IMG/VR virus record: IMGVR_UViG_3300042691_038490
Coordinates: 1-64,000 of that record
Direction: 5' to 3' (one strand)
Length of the DNA: 64,000 nucleotides
DNA from: a virus
The notes below the pieces were generated by a model that saw only the letters and a program-made list of their open reading frames with translations, was not told the DNA's origin and did no database searches. Positions 26,973 to 34,872 of the stretch are shown piece after piece. Each line of letters starts with the position of its first letter. Positions within the stretch are counted from its first letter, which is position 1. Made by a program: the position numbers and the translations under genes.

Positions 26973-27904
26973 AAGATTTTCATGTCATATGCTAGTTGGA
27001 GATCTATTTTTTTATAAAAACATTTACTAGCAAAAATAGCCTCAATAATTCTTGTCATTTCTTTTCTTCCATCAACAAAAAGGAATTGAAGATTTGAATA
27101 ATTTTGTAAAAGTTCTCTAACATTGTGAAATATATATTCTGGAGTAGCTTTAATTTTCTTGCTAATATGTGGTAGATATTGAAAGCTTAAAGCATTACTC
27201 AAGGTCTCTTCTACCATAACTATTATATAAGAATTATTTTTAAGAGCTTTTTCTATTTCATTCTTGAACCGATCATAATTTTTAACACTTAAAGTACTAA
27301 TAAAATCACTTAAACTTTTTCTTTCAATAAAACATCCACAATTATCATTCGAACAAGCATAGTCGCCAAAACTTAATGTTTTAATCTCAAATGGAATATC
27401 AAACTTTAACCAACTTTGCTCTCTAGTATCCACAAAGATTGTATCTTTTTGTGTTAGCTTATTTTTAAAATTATCTCCTATTAATTTTGGATGTACATAT
27501 TTATTCTCTAAACCAATTGATGAACAAGTATCATAGTAATCTTTAAATATCTTATTATAAAATATAATAGAAGGAGCCATTATAGTTCTTAATTCTACTT
27601 GGGTTGGTGAGTAGATTAGATTTTTCATTTCTTTTCTCTTAATAAGTAAGTTTTTACAATACTCTTGAGCCTTATCTAGCGACTGTTCCTTCAGCCATTT
27701 TTTCATATTATTCTTATCATTAAAATCACTATTAAGATATTGCTCTTTTGTTTTAAAATTAATTAGTTCATTTGTAAGTAGATCTCTACGCTCGTAATAA
27801 GTCTGATAATATTTTACTTTATTTAAACCATAACCCTTTAAGGCGAAATGAAGACTTTTTTCATCTTTAAATTCTTTGCCATCAATTTTACATATAACAC
27901 TCAT
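26969..27904 (-). CDS. ERCC4/XPF-type nuclease
   Basis: 311 residues. The nuclease core is complete: VDTREQ (158-163), FGDY (179-182), IERKS (193-197) and Asp200, followed by the 'YIIVMVEETL' strand-helix. ERCC4 nucleases cut branched or flap DNA. The N-terminal 150 residues are helical and not recognised. It is coupled to the terminase by ATGA overlaps on both sides, so a role in resolving branched DNA before packaging, like a terminase helper endonuclease, is plausible. Confidence 0.85.
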   Translation of the reverse strand: MSVICKIDGKEFKDEKSLHFALKGYGLNKVKYYQTYYERRDLLTNELINFKTKEQYLNSDFNDKNNMKKWLKEQSLDKAQEYCKNLLIKRKEMKNLIYSPTQVELRTIMAPSIIFYNKIFKDYYDTCSSIGLENKYVHPKLIGDNFKNKLTQKDTIFVDTREQSWLKFDIPFEIKTLSFGDYACSNDNCGCFIERKSLSDFISTLSVKNYDRFKNEIEKALKNNSYIIVMVEETLSNALSFQYLPHISKKIKATPEYIFHNVRELLQNYSNLQFLFVDGRKEMTRIIEAIFASKCFYKKIDLQLAYDMKIL

Positions 27905-28995
27905 CCATTTAAAATATCTTCTTCTGATATCCCCAGGATTTTTGATTTTAGTTCATCCATTGTACCAAGTCTTTCGATTTCTTTTTTAAGTACAGATTTT
28001 CTAAGCTCTGCCATTTTGATTAACTTTTGTCTAGATTCTTCCTGTTTCCACATTTCAACAAGATTTAATATGCTAGCATTTTCTTTTACTTGTTTGCTAA
28101 GTCTTTCACTTCTTTTGACTTTCAGATCATTAAGAAGTTTTTGCTGACGATTTACGCAGTCATTGTATTCTTTTCTAGCAGTATTACTTGCTTCTACAAG
28201 CGCCATTGGAATCTTGCCGTCCTCTTGAATTGCTATATCAATTTGGTTTTGTAAAACGTTAATTGTTTGTTGAATATTTGATGATATAACAACCTCTGTA
28301 GAAAGAACAATATATTGATCTACTTCCTCTTGTGTTAAATCACTTTTATCATGAGTATATCTAACGAAACTACTTTCGAAAAGTTCTCTATCTCTTTCAT
28401 CATCATAAAGGTTAATTTGATGTCCAAATCTAAAAGTATTCATATAACCAATCAATGAGTTGACTTCTTTTTTTTGTTTGGGAGTAATCTTTTCTTTATC
28501 TATACCATCAAGAATATATCTATTGACTTTTGCTATCATTCTTTCTTCACTTTTTGGCGCACGATATTCTTCAGTTGAAGCATTTTGATTAGTTGTATCA
28601 GAATATTTAACATTTGATGGAACAATTTTCATATATTCCAAAACACTTCTTGTTTCCTGTGATAGATTTGTTAATGATTCATTTTTAAATAAAATTTTAG
28701 CTATCTCTAGTCCTGTCATTGTAGAACAATTATTACTTATATATTCCTTCTGTTCATCACTGAGTTCTATCAATCCTTTAGCTTGATATTCATGACTTTT
28801 TCTTGGTTTTATTTGTCTAGAGGCAAGAAAATTTTTTACAGCTTTACCTTCTTTGCTTCTTCCGTCGAGATCATCTCTATCAAAAGCTAATTTTACAAGT
28901 TCAACCAAAGAAGGTGGATTATCTGGCCTATTATTCCATTCTTCTAATAGTTTTAATTGTTGTTCTTGAGTTAGCTCTGGTAAGTTTTCGCTCAT
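27901..28995 (-). CDS. Helix-turn-helix/coiled-coil protein, candidate small terminase
   Basis: 364 residues. Two repeats near the N-terminus look like DNA-binding helices: 'NPPSLVELVKLAF..DDLDG' and 'MTGLEIAKILFKNESLTN', each followed by a basic stretch. The C-terminal half (about 220-355) is a long coiled coil with many Lys/Glu. It lies two genes before the large terminase with coupled starts. Position and layout would fit a small terminase, but it is longer than usual and no family match was recognised. Confidence 0.7.
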   Translation of the reverse strand: MSENLPELTQEQQLKLLEEWNNRPDNPPSLVELVKLAFDRDDLDGRSKEGKAVKNFLASRQIKPRKSHEYQAKGLIELSDEQKEYISNNCSTMTGLEIAKILFKNESLTNLSQETRSVLEYMKIVPSNVKYSDTTNQNASTEEYRAPKSEERMIAKVNRYILDGIDKEKITPKQKKEVNSLIGYMNTFRFGHQINLYDDERDRELFESSFVRYTHDKSDLTQEEVDQYIVLSTEVVISSNIQQTINVLQNQIDIAIQEDGKIPMALVEASNTARKEYNDCVNRQQKLLNDLKVKRSERLSKQVKENASILNLVEMWKQEESRQKLIKMAELRKSVLKKEIERLGTMDELKSKILGISEEDILNG

Positions 28996-28996
28996 A

Positions 28997-29680
28997 TTAG
29001 TATATGTCTATATCCCCATTATATAAATGTTTTTTAACTTTAATCATTATTGCTTTCTTTAGATTCTTAACCTGTTTATATCCTATCTTACGATTCTTCT
29101 CGCTTGTTTTATATCCCATTAATTTTGCAGATTCTTCTTCAGATTTATGTTCTATATAATGAAGATGATAAAATTTCCATTCTATGGGTTTTAAAATTTG
29201 GTGCATTTTTTTATGTATATTATTTGCAGCTTTATCAATATCTATTTCATCTTCGATAATATTATGGACTTCTTGAGTATGGTTCTCTAAAGTAACTGGC
29301 AGTTTAATATCATGTGCAGATTTTTTACTTTTTTCCCATTTTGCATATAATGGACACTTATTACATTGAGTTGCATAAATATTACATCCATCTTCATTTT
29401 CTGCAGCTGCACATTTTAAACAAGGTCTAGAATAGTTTCCATAATTATTTCTTATAAGATTTTTTATCTGATTGCTGACTATTCTATTAATCCAAGGAGC
29501 TAATGGTTGTTTTTGATCATACATATTCCATTTTTTATAAATGTGTATTCTCAATATTTGAGCTACATCATGAAAATCCATCCAAGCAAGCGTTGTTAAA
29601 TTCCACTTGTGTTTTCTTTTATTGATTTCTTGATTAATCTCCGAAATTTTACTTTCGAAAGTTGCTTTCGGAGACTTCAT
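28997..29680 (-). CDS. Sigma-factor-like protein with zinc-binding insert
   Basis: 227 residues. 'MDFHDVAQILRIHIYKKW' and 'QPLAPWINRIVSNQIKNLI' resemble sigma-70 region 2. They are followed by a Cys cluster ('RPCLKCAAAE', 'CNIYATQCNKCPLY') that probably binds zinc, and then a C-terminal helix-turn-helix ('SEEESAKLMGYKTS') as in region 4. This type occurs in large phages and is thought to direct late transcription. It is the natural candidate to recognise the GTGTAAT motif, but that link is inference. Confidence 0.75.
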   Translation of the reverse strand: MKSPKATFESKISEINQEINKRKHKWNLTTLAWMDFHDVAQILRIHIYKKWNMYDQKQPLAPWINRIVSNQIKNLIRNNYGNYSRPCLKCAAAENEDGCNIYATQCNKCPLYAKWEKSKKSAHDIKLPVTLENHTQEVHNIIEDEIDIDKAANNIHKKMHQILKPIEWKFYHLHYIEHKSEEESAKLMGYKTSEKNRKIGYKQVKNLKKAIMIKVKKHLYNGDIDIY

Positions 29681-29682
29681 TA

Positions 29683-30108
29683 TTATCTTTTACTTTTTCT
29701 TAAAGAACCTGCTTCTTTGGCAAAATCTTCTAATATTTGTTTTTTTGAAGTTTTTTTACCCTTTGTTTTTATTTTATTTCTTTTTGTATTTTCTCCTGTT
29801 CCCATTAAATCTTTTAATTTAACACCTCTAGTTGGTGTTTCTGACGCTGTTTCAACTTGAATTTTTGATATTTGTGGTACACTCGTAATATTTTCTTCAT
29901 TATCATCAAAATCTTGGTCATCTTCAATATCTACTTCTGGTACATATGTTTTTTTAGCAATAGTTGGTTTTTGTAGCTGTACTTTTTGAACTACTGGTTG
30001 AGAAACTTGGTTATTCTTTTCAAAAGGATTACCACAATTAGTACAAAATATTGGTTTTTTTAAACTATATTCTGTAGGCGCGCCACAATCTAAACAATAT
30101 CTTTTCAT
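29683..30108 (-). CDS. Zinc-ribbon protein
   Basis: 141 residues. N-terminal zinc ribbon CLDCG...CTNCG (Cys 5, 8, 22 and 25 as read), then a Gln/Val/Pro-rich linker, an acidic patch ('DIEDDQDFDDNEEN') and a basic C-terminus ending 'EAGSLRKSKR'. It lies 2 nt ahead of the sigma-like gene and may work with it in transcription; that is inference from position. Confidence 0.75.
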   Translation of the reverse strand: MKRYCLDCGAPTEYSLKKPIFCTNCGNPFEKNNQVSQPVVQKVQLQKPTIAKKTYVPEVDIEDDQDFDDNEENITSVPQISKIQVETASETPTRGVKLKDLMGTGENTKRNKIKTKGKKTSKKQILEDFAKEAGSLRKSKR

Positions 30109-30153
30109 TTAATATTATTATATACTAAATGAATAATTTAATCTAATTTTAAA

Positions 30154-30588
30154 TTAGGATAGATTATGTTCTTTTTTGGTGGATTCTGGAATTGCAGCTA
30201 CAAACTCTGGGCCTTTGCTTTTGGCCTTTTGATATAATTTTTTAATAAAAGCATCATAGGTCATTTTACCACTCATACGGCCATAATTACTAATAGCATC
30301 TCTTACATCTTGTGGGCTGACGATTGGAAAAGAGCGTGTTTCTGGAAAAAGAAAATCGCTATCTTTTAACTCAGTTCTAGTCTTGCCTTTATAAGTTTTT
30401 TGATAAGCCTCAGTATCACAAATATCTACTTCCATAGCTTTAACTTTTTGTTTTTTACCTTTACGAAAAGTAGTTAAACATACAGCAACTCTTTGATCTT
30501 GACTTGTAAATTCTTCTTTAATTGCTGGCATACAGCGACCCATATAATCGCCCTCTTTCTCTTTCTTTTTTGGCTTTGGTATAGGCAT
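30154..30588 (-). CDS. Phage protein with 'MPIPKPKKxExxxxYMGRCM' N-terminus
   Basis: 144 residues from the ATG at 30588; a GTG 15 nt earlier is less likely because the conserved family start is MPIPKPKK. This N-terminus with 'F.SQDQRVAVCL' is common in proteins encoded near phage head genes. The second half ('FPIVSPQDVRDAISNYGRM' then 'YDAFIKKLYQKA') resembles a domain found at the end of phage prohead protease or scaffold proteins. Function unknown. Confidence 0.75.
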   Translation of the reverse strand: MPIPKPKKKEKEGDYMGRCMPAIKEEFTSQDQRVAVCLTTFRKGKKQKVKAMEVDICDTEAYQKTYKGKTRTELKDSDFLFPETRSFPIVSPQDVRDAISNYGRMSGKMTYDAFIKKLYQKAKSKGPEFVAAIPESTKKEHNLS

Positions 30589-30603
30589 ATATAATATATA
30601 CAC

Positions 30604-30752
30604 ATAAAAGAATTTAAAATAGAACCTGTGTCATTTTGTCAATATACTAAATTTTATGTTATGTCATTTTGACTCTATATTGTTATTTTGTCTCTGTAGA
30701 AACTTGGCATAGATCTTGCATATAAATATAAACAAAGGAGGCATAGAAAAAT
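30604..30752. promoter_or_regulatory. Divergent intergenic region with TCATTTTG repeats
   Basis: AT-rich spacer between a minus-strand gene and the hsp20 reading frame. It holds three imperfect copies of TGTCATTTTGTC/TGTCATTTTGAC/TGTTATTTTGTC at about 30630-30695, and TATAAATA at 30721-30728. A strong SD (AAAGGAGG, 30734-30741) precedes the hsp20 ATG. The repeats may be operator or activator sites for the hsp20 promoter. Confidence 0.45.
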
Positions 30753-31108
30753 ATGCTATTGACACTAAGAAATGGAAGTAGACCATTAGATGTATTTGAA
30801 AATATATTTAATGATTCTATATTTAATTATGATAGGGATATTCTGACTTTATTTTAGAAAATGATCAGTATTCTCTTGAAATTCCTCTTGCAGGATTTAA
30901 GAAAGAGAATATTGATATTACTACAAATCAAGAATATCTAACTGTTAGGGCAACTAGAAAAGAAGGCAAAGTAAAATATGAAAAGTCTTTTTACTTGCCT
31001 AGAAAAGTAGATCTTACCGAAGTTAAAGCAAAGCATGAAGATGGTTTATTGACTATTACCTTTGGTAAAGAAAATAAAAAACTACAAAATAAAATCAAAA
31101 TAGACTAA
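30753..31108 (+). pseudogene. Hsp20/alpha-crystallin small heat-shock protein, frameshifted
   Basis: The first frame starts at the ATG at 30753 after AAAGGAGG and runs 34 codons to TAG at 30855. The rest of an intact alpha-crystallin domain continues in the -1 frame from about 30836 to TAA at 31106: 'YSDFILENDQYSLEIPLAGF', 'ITTNQEYLTVRATRK', 'SFYLPRKVDL', 'HEDGLLTITFGK'. Shifting frame between 30836 and 30855 restores a full-length protein of about 118 residues. No classical slippery heptamer was seen, so a one-base indel or sequencing error near the GGG at 30835-30837 is likely; programmed shifting is possible. A terminator follows. Confidence 0.85.
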
Positions 31109-31115
31109 TAATAAT

Positions 31116-31146
31116 CTTAGCGTCAAGTTCAAACCTTGGCGCTAAG
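31116..31146 (+). terminator. Hairpin after hsp20
   Basis: CTTAGCGTCAAG, 7-nt loop, CTTGGCGCTAAG: a 12-bp stem with one G-T pair. The 3' side is followed by TGTAATACTTTTAT, only partly T-rich. It ends exactly at the first base of a GTGTAAT motif. Confidence 0.7.
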
Positions 31147-31152
31147 TGTAAT
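31146..31152 (+). promoter_or_regulatory. Late-gene GTGTAAT motif (plus strand)
   Basis: AAGTGTAATA on the plus strand, 8 nt before the ATG of a 24-residue membrane peptide. It supports that tiny gene. Confidence 0.55.
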
Positions 31153-31160
31153 ACTTTTAT

Positions 31161-31235
31161 ATGACACTAGCTTCTTGGTTAATTTGTGGTGCAGTTTTAG
31201 TTTATATACTTTATTTAAAAGAGAGAATTAAATAG
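31161..31235 (+). CDS. 24-residue single-helix membrane peptide
   Basis: A Met-Thr start, a hydrophobic helix (LASWLICGAVLVYILYL) and a basic end (KERIK). A GTGTAAT motif is 8 nt upstream, as for other late genes. It converges with the gene at 31228-31608 and overlaps its end by 8 nt. It belongs to a group of very short membrane peptides in this genome. Function unknown. Confidence 0.5.
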   Translation: MTLASWLICGAVLVYILYLKERIK

Positions 31236-31608
31236 CAGATATAGTAACTGTGCCAGACCACCCGCTCGCCCCATTATAGTTACCTTCTGGTCGAATCGTG
31301 GAGAAGTCTGGCGGCCCAACTCCTGAAAATTTAGCAAAGTTCGAAGATCCTCCAGCGATTAAGCTAATCAACCAAGGGAATCCACTATAGTATAGTTTAT
31401 AAGTATCTGTCTCATCATAATAAACAGGTTGCCCACTATTGGTTAAACCACTGTCGTAAAATCTTAAATTATTTATATCTGGCGATAGTCCTACGCCAGT
31501 AGCTTTGTATAAATAAGTTCTTGCTTGTGAAACAATTGCTTTTTTAGGAATATATAAATTTATTCCTCTTGTAAATGAACCTAATTGTTTTGTCCCCTTA
31601 ACTCTCAT
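31228..31608 (-). CDS. Small virion protein
   Basis: 126 residues, beta-rich with many Gly, Ser, Tyr and Asn ('INNLRFYDSGLTNSGQPVYY', 'GGSSNFAKFSGVGPPDF'), a composition like the fibre and tail proteins here. It has no signal peptide and no recognised motif. A GTGTAAT motif 9 nt upstream marks it as a separately started late gene. Confidence 0.7.
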   Translation of the reverse strand: MRVKGTKQLGSFTRGINLYIPKKAIVSQARTYLYKATGVGLSPDINNLRFYDSGLTNSGQPVYYDETDTYKLYYSGFPWLISLIAGGSSNFAKFSGVGPPDFSTIRPEGNYNGASGWSGTVTISAI

Positions 31609-31617
31609 TATTCTTAA

Positions 31618-31624
31618 ATTACAC
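31618..31624 (-). promoter_or_regulatory. Late-gene GTGTAAT motif
   Basis: GTGTAAT lies 9 nt before the ATG at 31608, overlapping the gap after the 88-residue membrane gene. Confidence 0.6.
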
Positions 31625-31625
31625 T

Positions 31626-31892
31626 TTATTTATCAAGGTAGTCTTCTATGTCTTTTATTAATTTTTTTCTTTTTCTACGCTCTAGAACTGTTACTAGTGT
31701 CGCTAAAGAGATCGGAAAAAAGAACCTAAGAAAAAATCCCATATGGTGCTCTTTAGTAAGAAGGTCAAAGTGATTAAGGTAAAGATCGCTGAGTCCGTAA
31801 ATTGTAAACAAAATAGCTGGAATAAAAACAATAAAAAAGAACTTCTCGTAATGTTCAAGATTATTCCACCAATTTATTATTTTAGTAAGCAT
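31626..31892 (-). CDS. Two-helix membrane protein
   Basis: 88 residues: two hydrophobic helices at about 17-37 (FFFIVFIPAILFTIYGLSDL) and 51-69 (GFFLRFFFPISLATLVTVL) and a very basic tail (ERRKRKKL). It is the last gene of the PEP-CTERM operon. It is not recognised; size and topology would also suit a second holin. Confidence 0.7.
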   Translation of the reverse strand: MLTKIINWWNNLEHYEKFFFIVFIPAILFTIYGLSDLYLNHFDLLTKEHHMGFFLRFFFPISLATLVTVLERRKRKKLIKDIEDYLDK

Positions 31893-31902
31893 ATCATAAT
31901 TG

Positions 31903-31909
31903 CTTACAC
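31903..31909 (-). promoter_or_regulatory. Late-gene motif, variant GTGTAAG
   Basis: GTGTAAG lies 10 nt before the ATG at 31892. It is a last-base variant of the motif. Confidence 0.4.
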
Positions 31910-31910
31910 C

Positions 31911-32234
31911 TTAATATGGAGTAGCTTCTGGAGGGTTTGAATTTATATTACTAGAAACTGGAGGAATTTGAGTATCTATACTAGATTGCTCTGTTCCACT
32001 AGCTGTATCTAATTCTAGGCTTAAGGCTTCATCTAGATTTAATTCGCCATCACCAACGTTATATGTTGTAGATTTTCCATCCATCTCTATAACGATTGGA
32101 GTAGATTGACCATTGATACTTAAAATTATTTCACCCTTGTCGTTTCTTTTTATATTCATTTTAATTTGATTTTCTGTATAGACATAAGTTGTCATAAGAA
32201 TCGCGGCTAATATTAATAGTACTAATGTTTTCAT
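31911..32234 (-). CDS. Membrane-anchored or secreted small protein
   Basis: 107 residues. N-terminal hydrophobic helix (about 3-20, LVLLILAAILMTTYVY), then a beta-rich segment ('GEIILSINGQSTPIVIEMDG') and an acidic Ser/Pro tail. A ribosome site (AGGAGAA) precedes the ATG, which overlaps the upstream stop codon by 4 nt. It is part of the PEP-CTERM operon. Not recognised. Confidence 0.75.
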   Translation of the reverse strand: MKTLVLLILAAILMTTYVYTENQIKMNIKRNDKGEIILSINGQSTPIVIEMDGKSTTYNVGDGELNLDEALSLELDTASGTEQSSIDTQIPPVSSNINSNPPEATPY

Positions 32235-32470
32235 TTATTTATTTCTCCTGCTGATGTTTTAATATCTAAATTATTGTTAGTTTCTTTTAATACAATAGAT
32301 AATCCACAAACTGCTGCGAGAACTAGTAGTAAAATAGCTAAAAAATTAGTTTTTCTTTCTTGCTGTTTCTTTGTTCTATATTGATTAAAATTTTGTATGA
32401 AAACCTCTGTTTCTTTAGAGGATGGTTCATAGTAATTTTTTTTTAATATTGCTCTCAACTTATTATCCAT
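32231..32470 (-). CDS. Single-pass membrane protein
   Basis: 79 residues from the ATG at 32470. This start is preferred over a TTG 24 nt earlier because GGAGAA lies at SD distance before it. A charged cytoplasmic part of about 40 residues is followed by one helix (NFLAILLLVLAAVCGLSIVL). The layout resembles small anti-sigma or signalling membrane proteins, but there is no clear match. It overlaps the PEP-CTERM gene upstream by 8 nt. Confidence 0.75.
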   Translation of the reverse strand: MDNKLRAILKKNYYEPSSKETEVFIQNFNQYRTKKQQERKTNFLAILLLVLAAVCGLSIVLKETNNNLDIKTSAGEINK

Positions 32471-33260
32471 TTCTAAACATTCTCCTATAACCAATTACAG
32501 AAGATAATCCTATTAATGCTAAAGAAAAAGAAGATGGTTCTGGTATAACGCCTACATCAACAAGCGAGTCTGCGACGTATAATTCTTCTACATAAACTGT
32601 TGGAGCTGTGGTTGCTGAACCTTGTCTTAAATTAATTGCAGAAATATTTAATGCTGGTTCTGCGCCTGTTGTTGAATTCCAATTAGATTGAATTTCTGTG
32701 GCTAACGATAGCCTATCATTAACGTTAGGATTTACATACAAACTAAAAGTATCATTTGCTGCTCCAGCTACTATATCCCAAGCAATAACAATTGAATATA
32801 AAGTATTTAGATCAAGCACAGAGCTACCCCATACTGTAAGTGATCCCGTTCCAGATGTTGACATTAATCCTAAATTAAATCCAGAACCAGAAGCTCTTAC
32901 AAATAATCTTTGATAAAAATTAGAACTTGTTCCTGCTGGGTCTGATAAACTAAAAAAGTAATCACCATTCGCTTGAGCATTAACTACAGAAAGATCAATT
33001 CTTGTATATAAAGTAGAGACATTTGCTTTTACAGCTTGTGTTTGAAAAGATTTCCAGACATCTTGTCCAGTTGAGCCAACTACTATTTTACCATTAAAAT
33101 ATTGAACTGGATTATTACTCGCAGTAGAAGTTTGATTCCACCCGTTTTGTCCTACTAAATTTGCATCAATATAATTTGTATTTAAAGTATCAACAAGAAA
33201 TGTTGCTGCGTTTATATTAGAAGTTATTGCTATAATTAGTGTTGCTATTAGTTTTTTCAT
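32463..33260 (-). CDS. PEP-CTERM protein
   Basis: 265 residues. Signal peptide (MKKLIATLIIAITSNINA), a jelly-roll-like beta domain, then the C-terminal sorting signal: IPEP (residues 239-242), a hydrophobic segment and a basic end (GYRRMFRNG). In known systems this tripartite signal is processed by an exosortase and directs proteins to the cell surface or matrix. No exosortase is in the window, so host enzyme use is implied. It overlaps its upstream neighbour by 4 nt. Confidence 0.9.
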   Translation of the reverse strand: MKKLIATLIIAITSNINAATFLVDTLNTNYIDANLVGQNGWNQTSTASNNPVQYFNGKIVVGSTGQDVWKSFQTQAVKANVSTLYTRIDLSVVNAQANGDYFFSLSDPAGTSSNFYQRLFVRASGSGFNLGLMSTSGTGSLTVWGSSVLDLNTLYSIVIAWDIVAGAANDTFSLYVNPNVNDRLSLATEIQSNWNSTTGAEPALNISAINLRQGSATTAPTVYVEELYVADSLVDVGVIPEPSSFSLALIGLSSVIGYRRMFRNG

Positions 33261-34090
33261 AGATTTTTAATCTTTCTAATTAATATTAATGTTACCGCTC
33301 CTATCCCTAGCAGAGATGCAGCTGATGGCTCTGGAATACTAACAGCATCAAATGTTACAAGACTAAATGGAGCTATACTTTGAGTTCCATTTAATTGCCA
33401 TACTGAAACCGTAAATGTTTCATTTGCTAGCGCATCAATCTCAAATACCGCCATATCAGGATTGCCATCTCTAGTTAATAATGAAGAAAAAACTGTTCCT
33501 GTTGAAGCGCTAAAAATACCTACGTAGTCTGGTGCATAAGTTCCAGAAGCGGCAGTATCAACAACTATACCAAATCTAAAAGTTGTTGGCGTACTTATAG
33601 TAAAATTAAGCGCAATACCAAAATATCCATTATTTGATCCAGACGGAGTGTTGTAAGCGCCATTATTGACTGATACAGATAGTGCGCCTTGTCTATATAA
33701 AGATGAACCATCTGGTCCTCTAAAAATAGGATACCCACCATAATTTACAAATGTACCTGCTCCTCCAGTCAATGAACTAACGAAAGACGGAGTTGAACTT
33801 AAAGAAGGATAAGAGCTACTATTTGTACCTAATAAATTACCAGATCCAGCTGATTCGCCTATGTTTGCTGCTCCTGGATCCCAAGGCATAGGACGTATTT
33901 GAACATATCCAGAAGAACCATATATGTCGCTTCCTATATCATAAGTTTTAGAAACGCTAGCATTAGACCAATTTTGAACTGTATAACCATTACTTGCATT
34001 TCCTGTTTCAGTTCCTACAAAAGTAATTGCAGACTTGAGGCTACTTGTTAATACTAATGTAGCTATTGCTATTGTTATTAATTTTTTCAT
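33257..34090 (-). CDS. PEP-CTERM protein
   Basis: 277 residues. Signal peptide (MKKLITIAIATLVLTSSLKS), a Ser/Gly/Asn-rich beta domain including 'VSVWQLNGTQSIAPF', and a C-terminal sorting signal IPEP (253-256), hydrophobic helix (LLGIGAVTLILI) and basic tail RKIKNL. A ribosome site (AAGGAAA) precedes the start. It is the second of three consecutive exosortase-type substrates and is not closely similar to the others outside the signals. Confidence 0.9.
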   Translation of the reverse strand: MKKLITIAIATLVLTSSLKSAITFVGTETGNASNGYTVQNWSNASVSKTYDIGSDIYGSSGYVQIRPMPWDPGAANIGESAGSGNLLGTNSSSYPSLSSTPSFVSSLTGGAGTFVNYGGYPIFRGPDGSSLYRQGALSVSVNNGAYNTPSGSNNGYFGIALNFTISTPTTFRFGIVVDTAASGTYAPDYVGIFSASTGTVFSSLLTRDGNPDMAVFEIDALANETFTVSVWQLNGTQSIAPFSLVTFDAVSIPEPSAASLLGIGAVTLILIRKIKNL

Positions 34091-34816
34091 TTATTTCCTT
34101 CTTAAGGCTCTAACTCCAATTAATAGTCCAAAACCTAATAACATTGATGACATTGTTGTTGGCTCTGGAACGATCTGAAGAGTCATATTATCTACATTAA
34201 TTGCACCAGAACTATAATTTTGCTGTTGCATTTCTAATCCAAATTGAGCAACTGAAACATCATTTGGCACAGTTACTGTGAATTCTCTATATGTCCAAGT
34301 ATCTAAAGGAGTATTCTTTAAAGATACTAAAACAGATGCCCAATCATAATAATATGAATAGTCTGAATTAAAAAACTTAGCATACATAAATGCATCTGTT
34401 GTTGTTTGTAATGGATCATAACTTGAGATGTATATATCCATAGAAAATTTAAGTTCTTTACCTTGAATATATGGAATCCAGCCATTTGTTGGATCATACC
34501 AATCATCGTATATATAACTATTAGATGTTGTTACGTTTCCTGGACCCCAATACAATGGCCACATTTTACCTAATTTAGAACCACCAGGAGCCACAATATA
34601 AGTTCCTGGCTCACCTGTAGCTGGCGCACCATATATTGTATCTCCAGAATTTAATACCGCTGTATTAGCAGATGGGTATCCACTAAATCCTGTCCATGAT
34701 CCATCTTCAAAATCTTCAACAAATAATATCTCTGATTTTAAAGAGGTTGCAGACATAAAAAAAGCCGCAGTTAAAATTGCGGCTGTGCTTCTTAGTATTT
34801 TTTTGTATATATTCAT
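34091..34816 (-). CDS. PEP-CTERM protein
   Basis: 241 residues. Signal peptide (about 1-28, ILRSTAAILTAAFFMSATS), then a carbohydrate-binding-like beta-sandwich ('LFVEDFEDGSWTGFSGYP', 'FSMDIYISSY', 'INVDNMTLQIVPEP'). It ends in the sorting signal VPEP (216-219), a hydrophobic helix and the basic VRALRRK. The shape resembles PEP-CTERM proteins with choice-of-anchor domains. The 5' end of the coding sequence contains a terminator-like hairpin (34756-34784). Confidence 0.9.
   Translation of the reverse strand: MNIYKKILRSTAAILTAAFFMSATSLKSEILFVEDFEDGSWTGFSGYPSANTAVLNSGDTIYGAPATGEPGTYIVAPGGSKLGKMWPLYWGPGNVTTSNSYIYDDWYDPTNGWIPYIQGKELKFSMDIYISSYDPLQTTTDAFMYAKFFNSDYSYYYDWASVLVSLKNTPLDTWTYREFTVTVPNDVSVAQFGLEMQQQNYSSGAINVDNMTLQIVPEPTTMSSMLLGFGLLIGVRALRRK
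34756..34784 (-). terminator. Terminator-like hairpin inside the signal-peptide codons
   Basis: The minus strand reads AGCCGCA, 8-nt loop, TGCGGCT and TTTTTTT at once after the stem. It lies 32-60 nt inside the first PEP-CTERM gene, on the coding strand. It could act as an attenuator for the operon; chance formation from Ala codons is the alternative. Confidence 0.5.
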
Positions 34817-34872
34817 AATCCTTGTTCCTTTTTGTTTGTAGACATCTTAAATTTTATTTTGTTCAAAGTTTT

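Noticed and set aside
30721-30728. T4-like late promoter box TATAAATA
   Set aside because: It is a single copy in AT-rich DNA; the late genes of this phage use GTGTAAT, so no T4-type box is needed.
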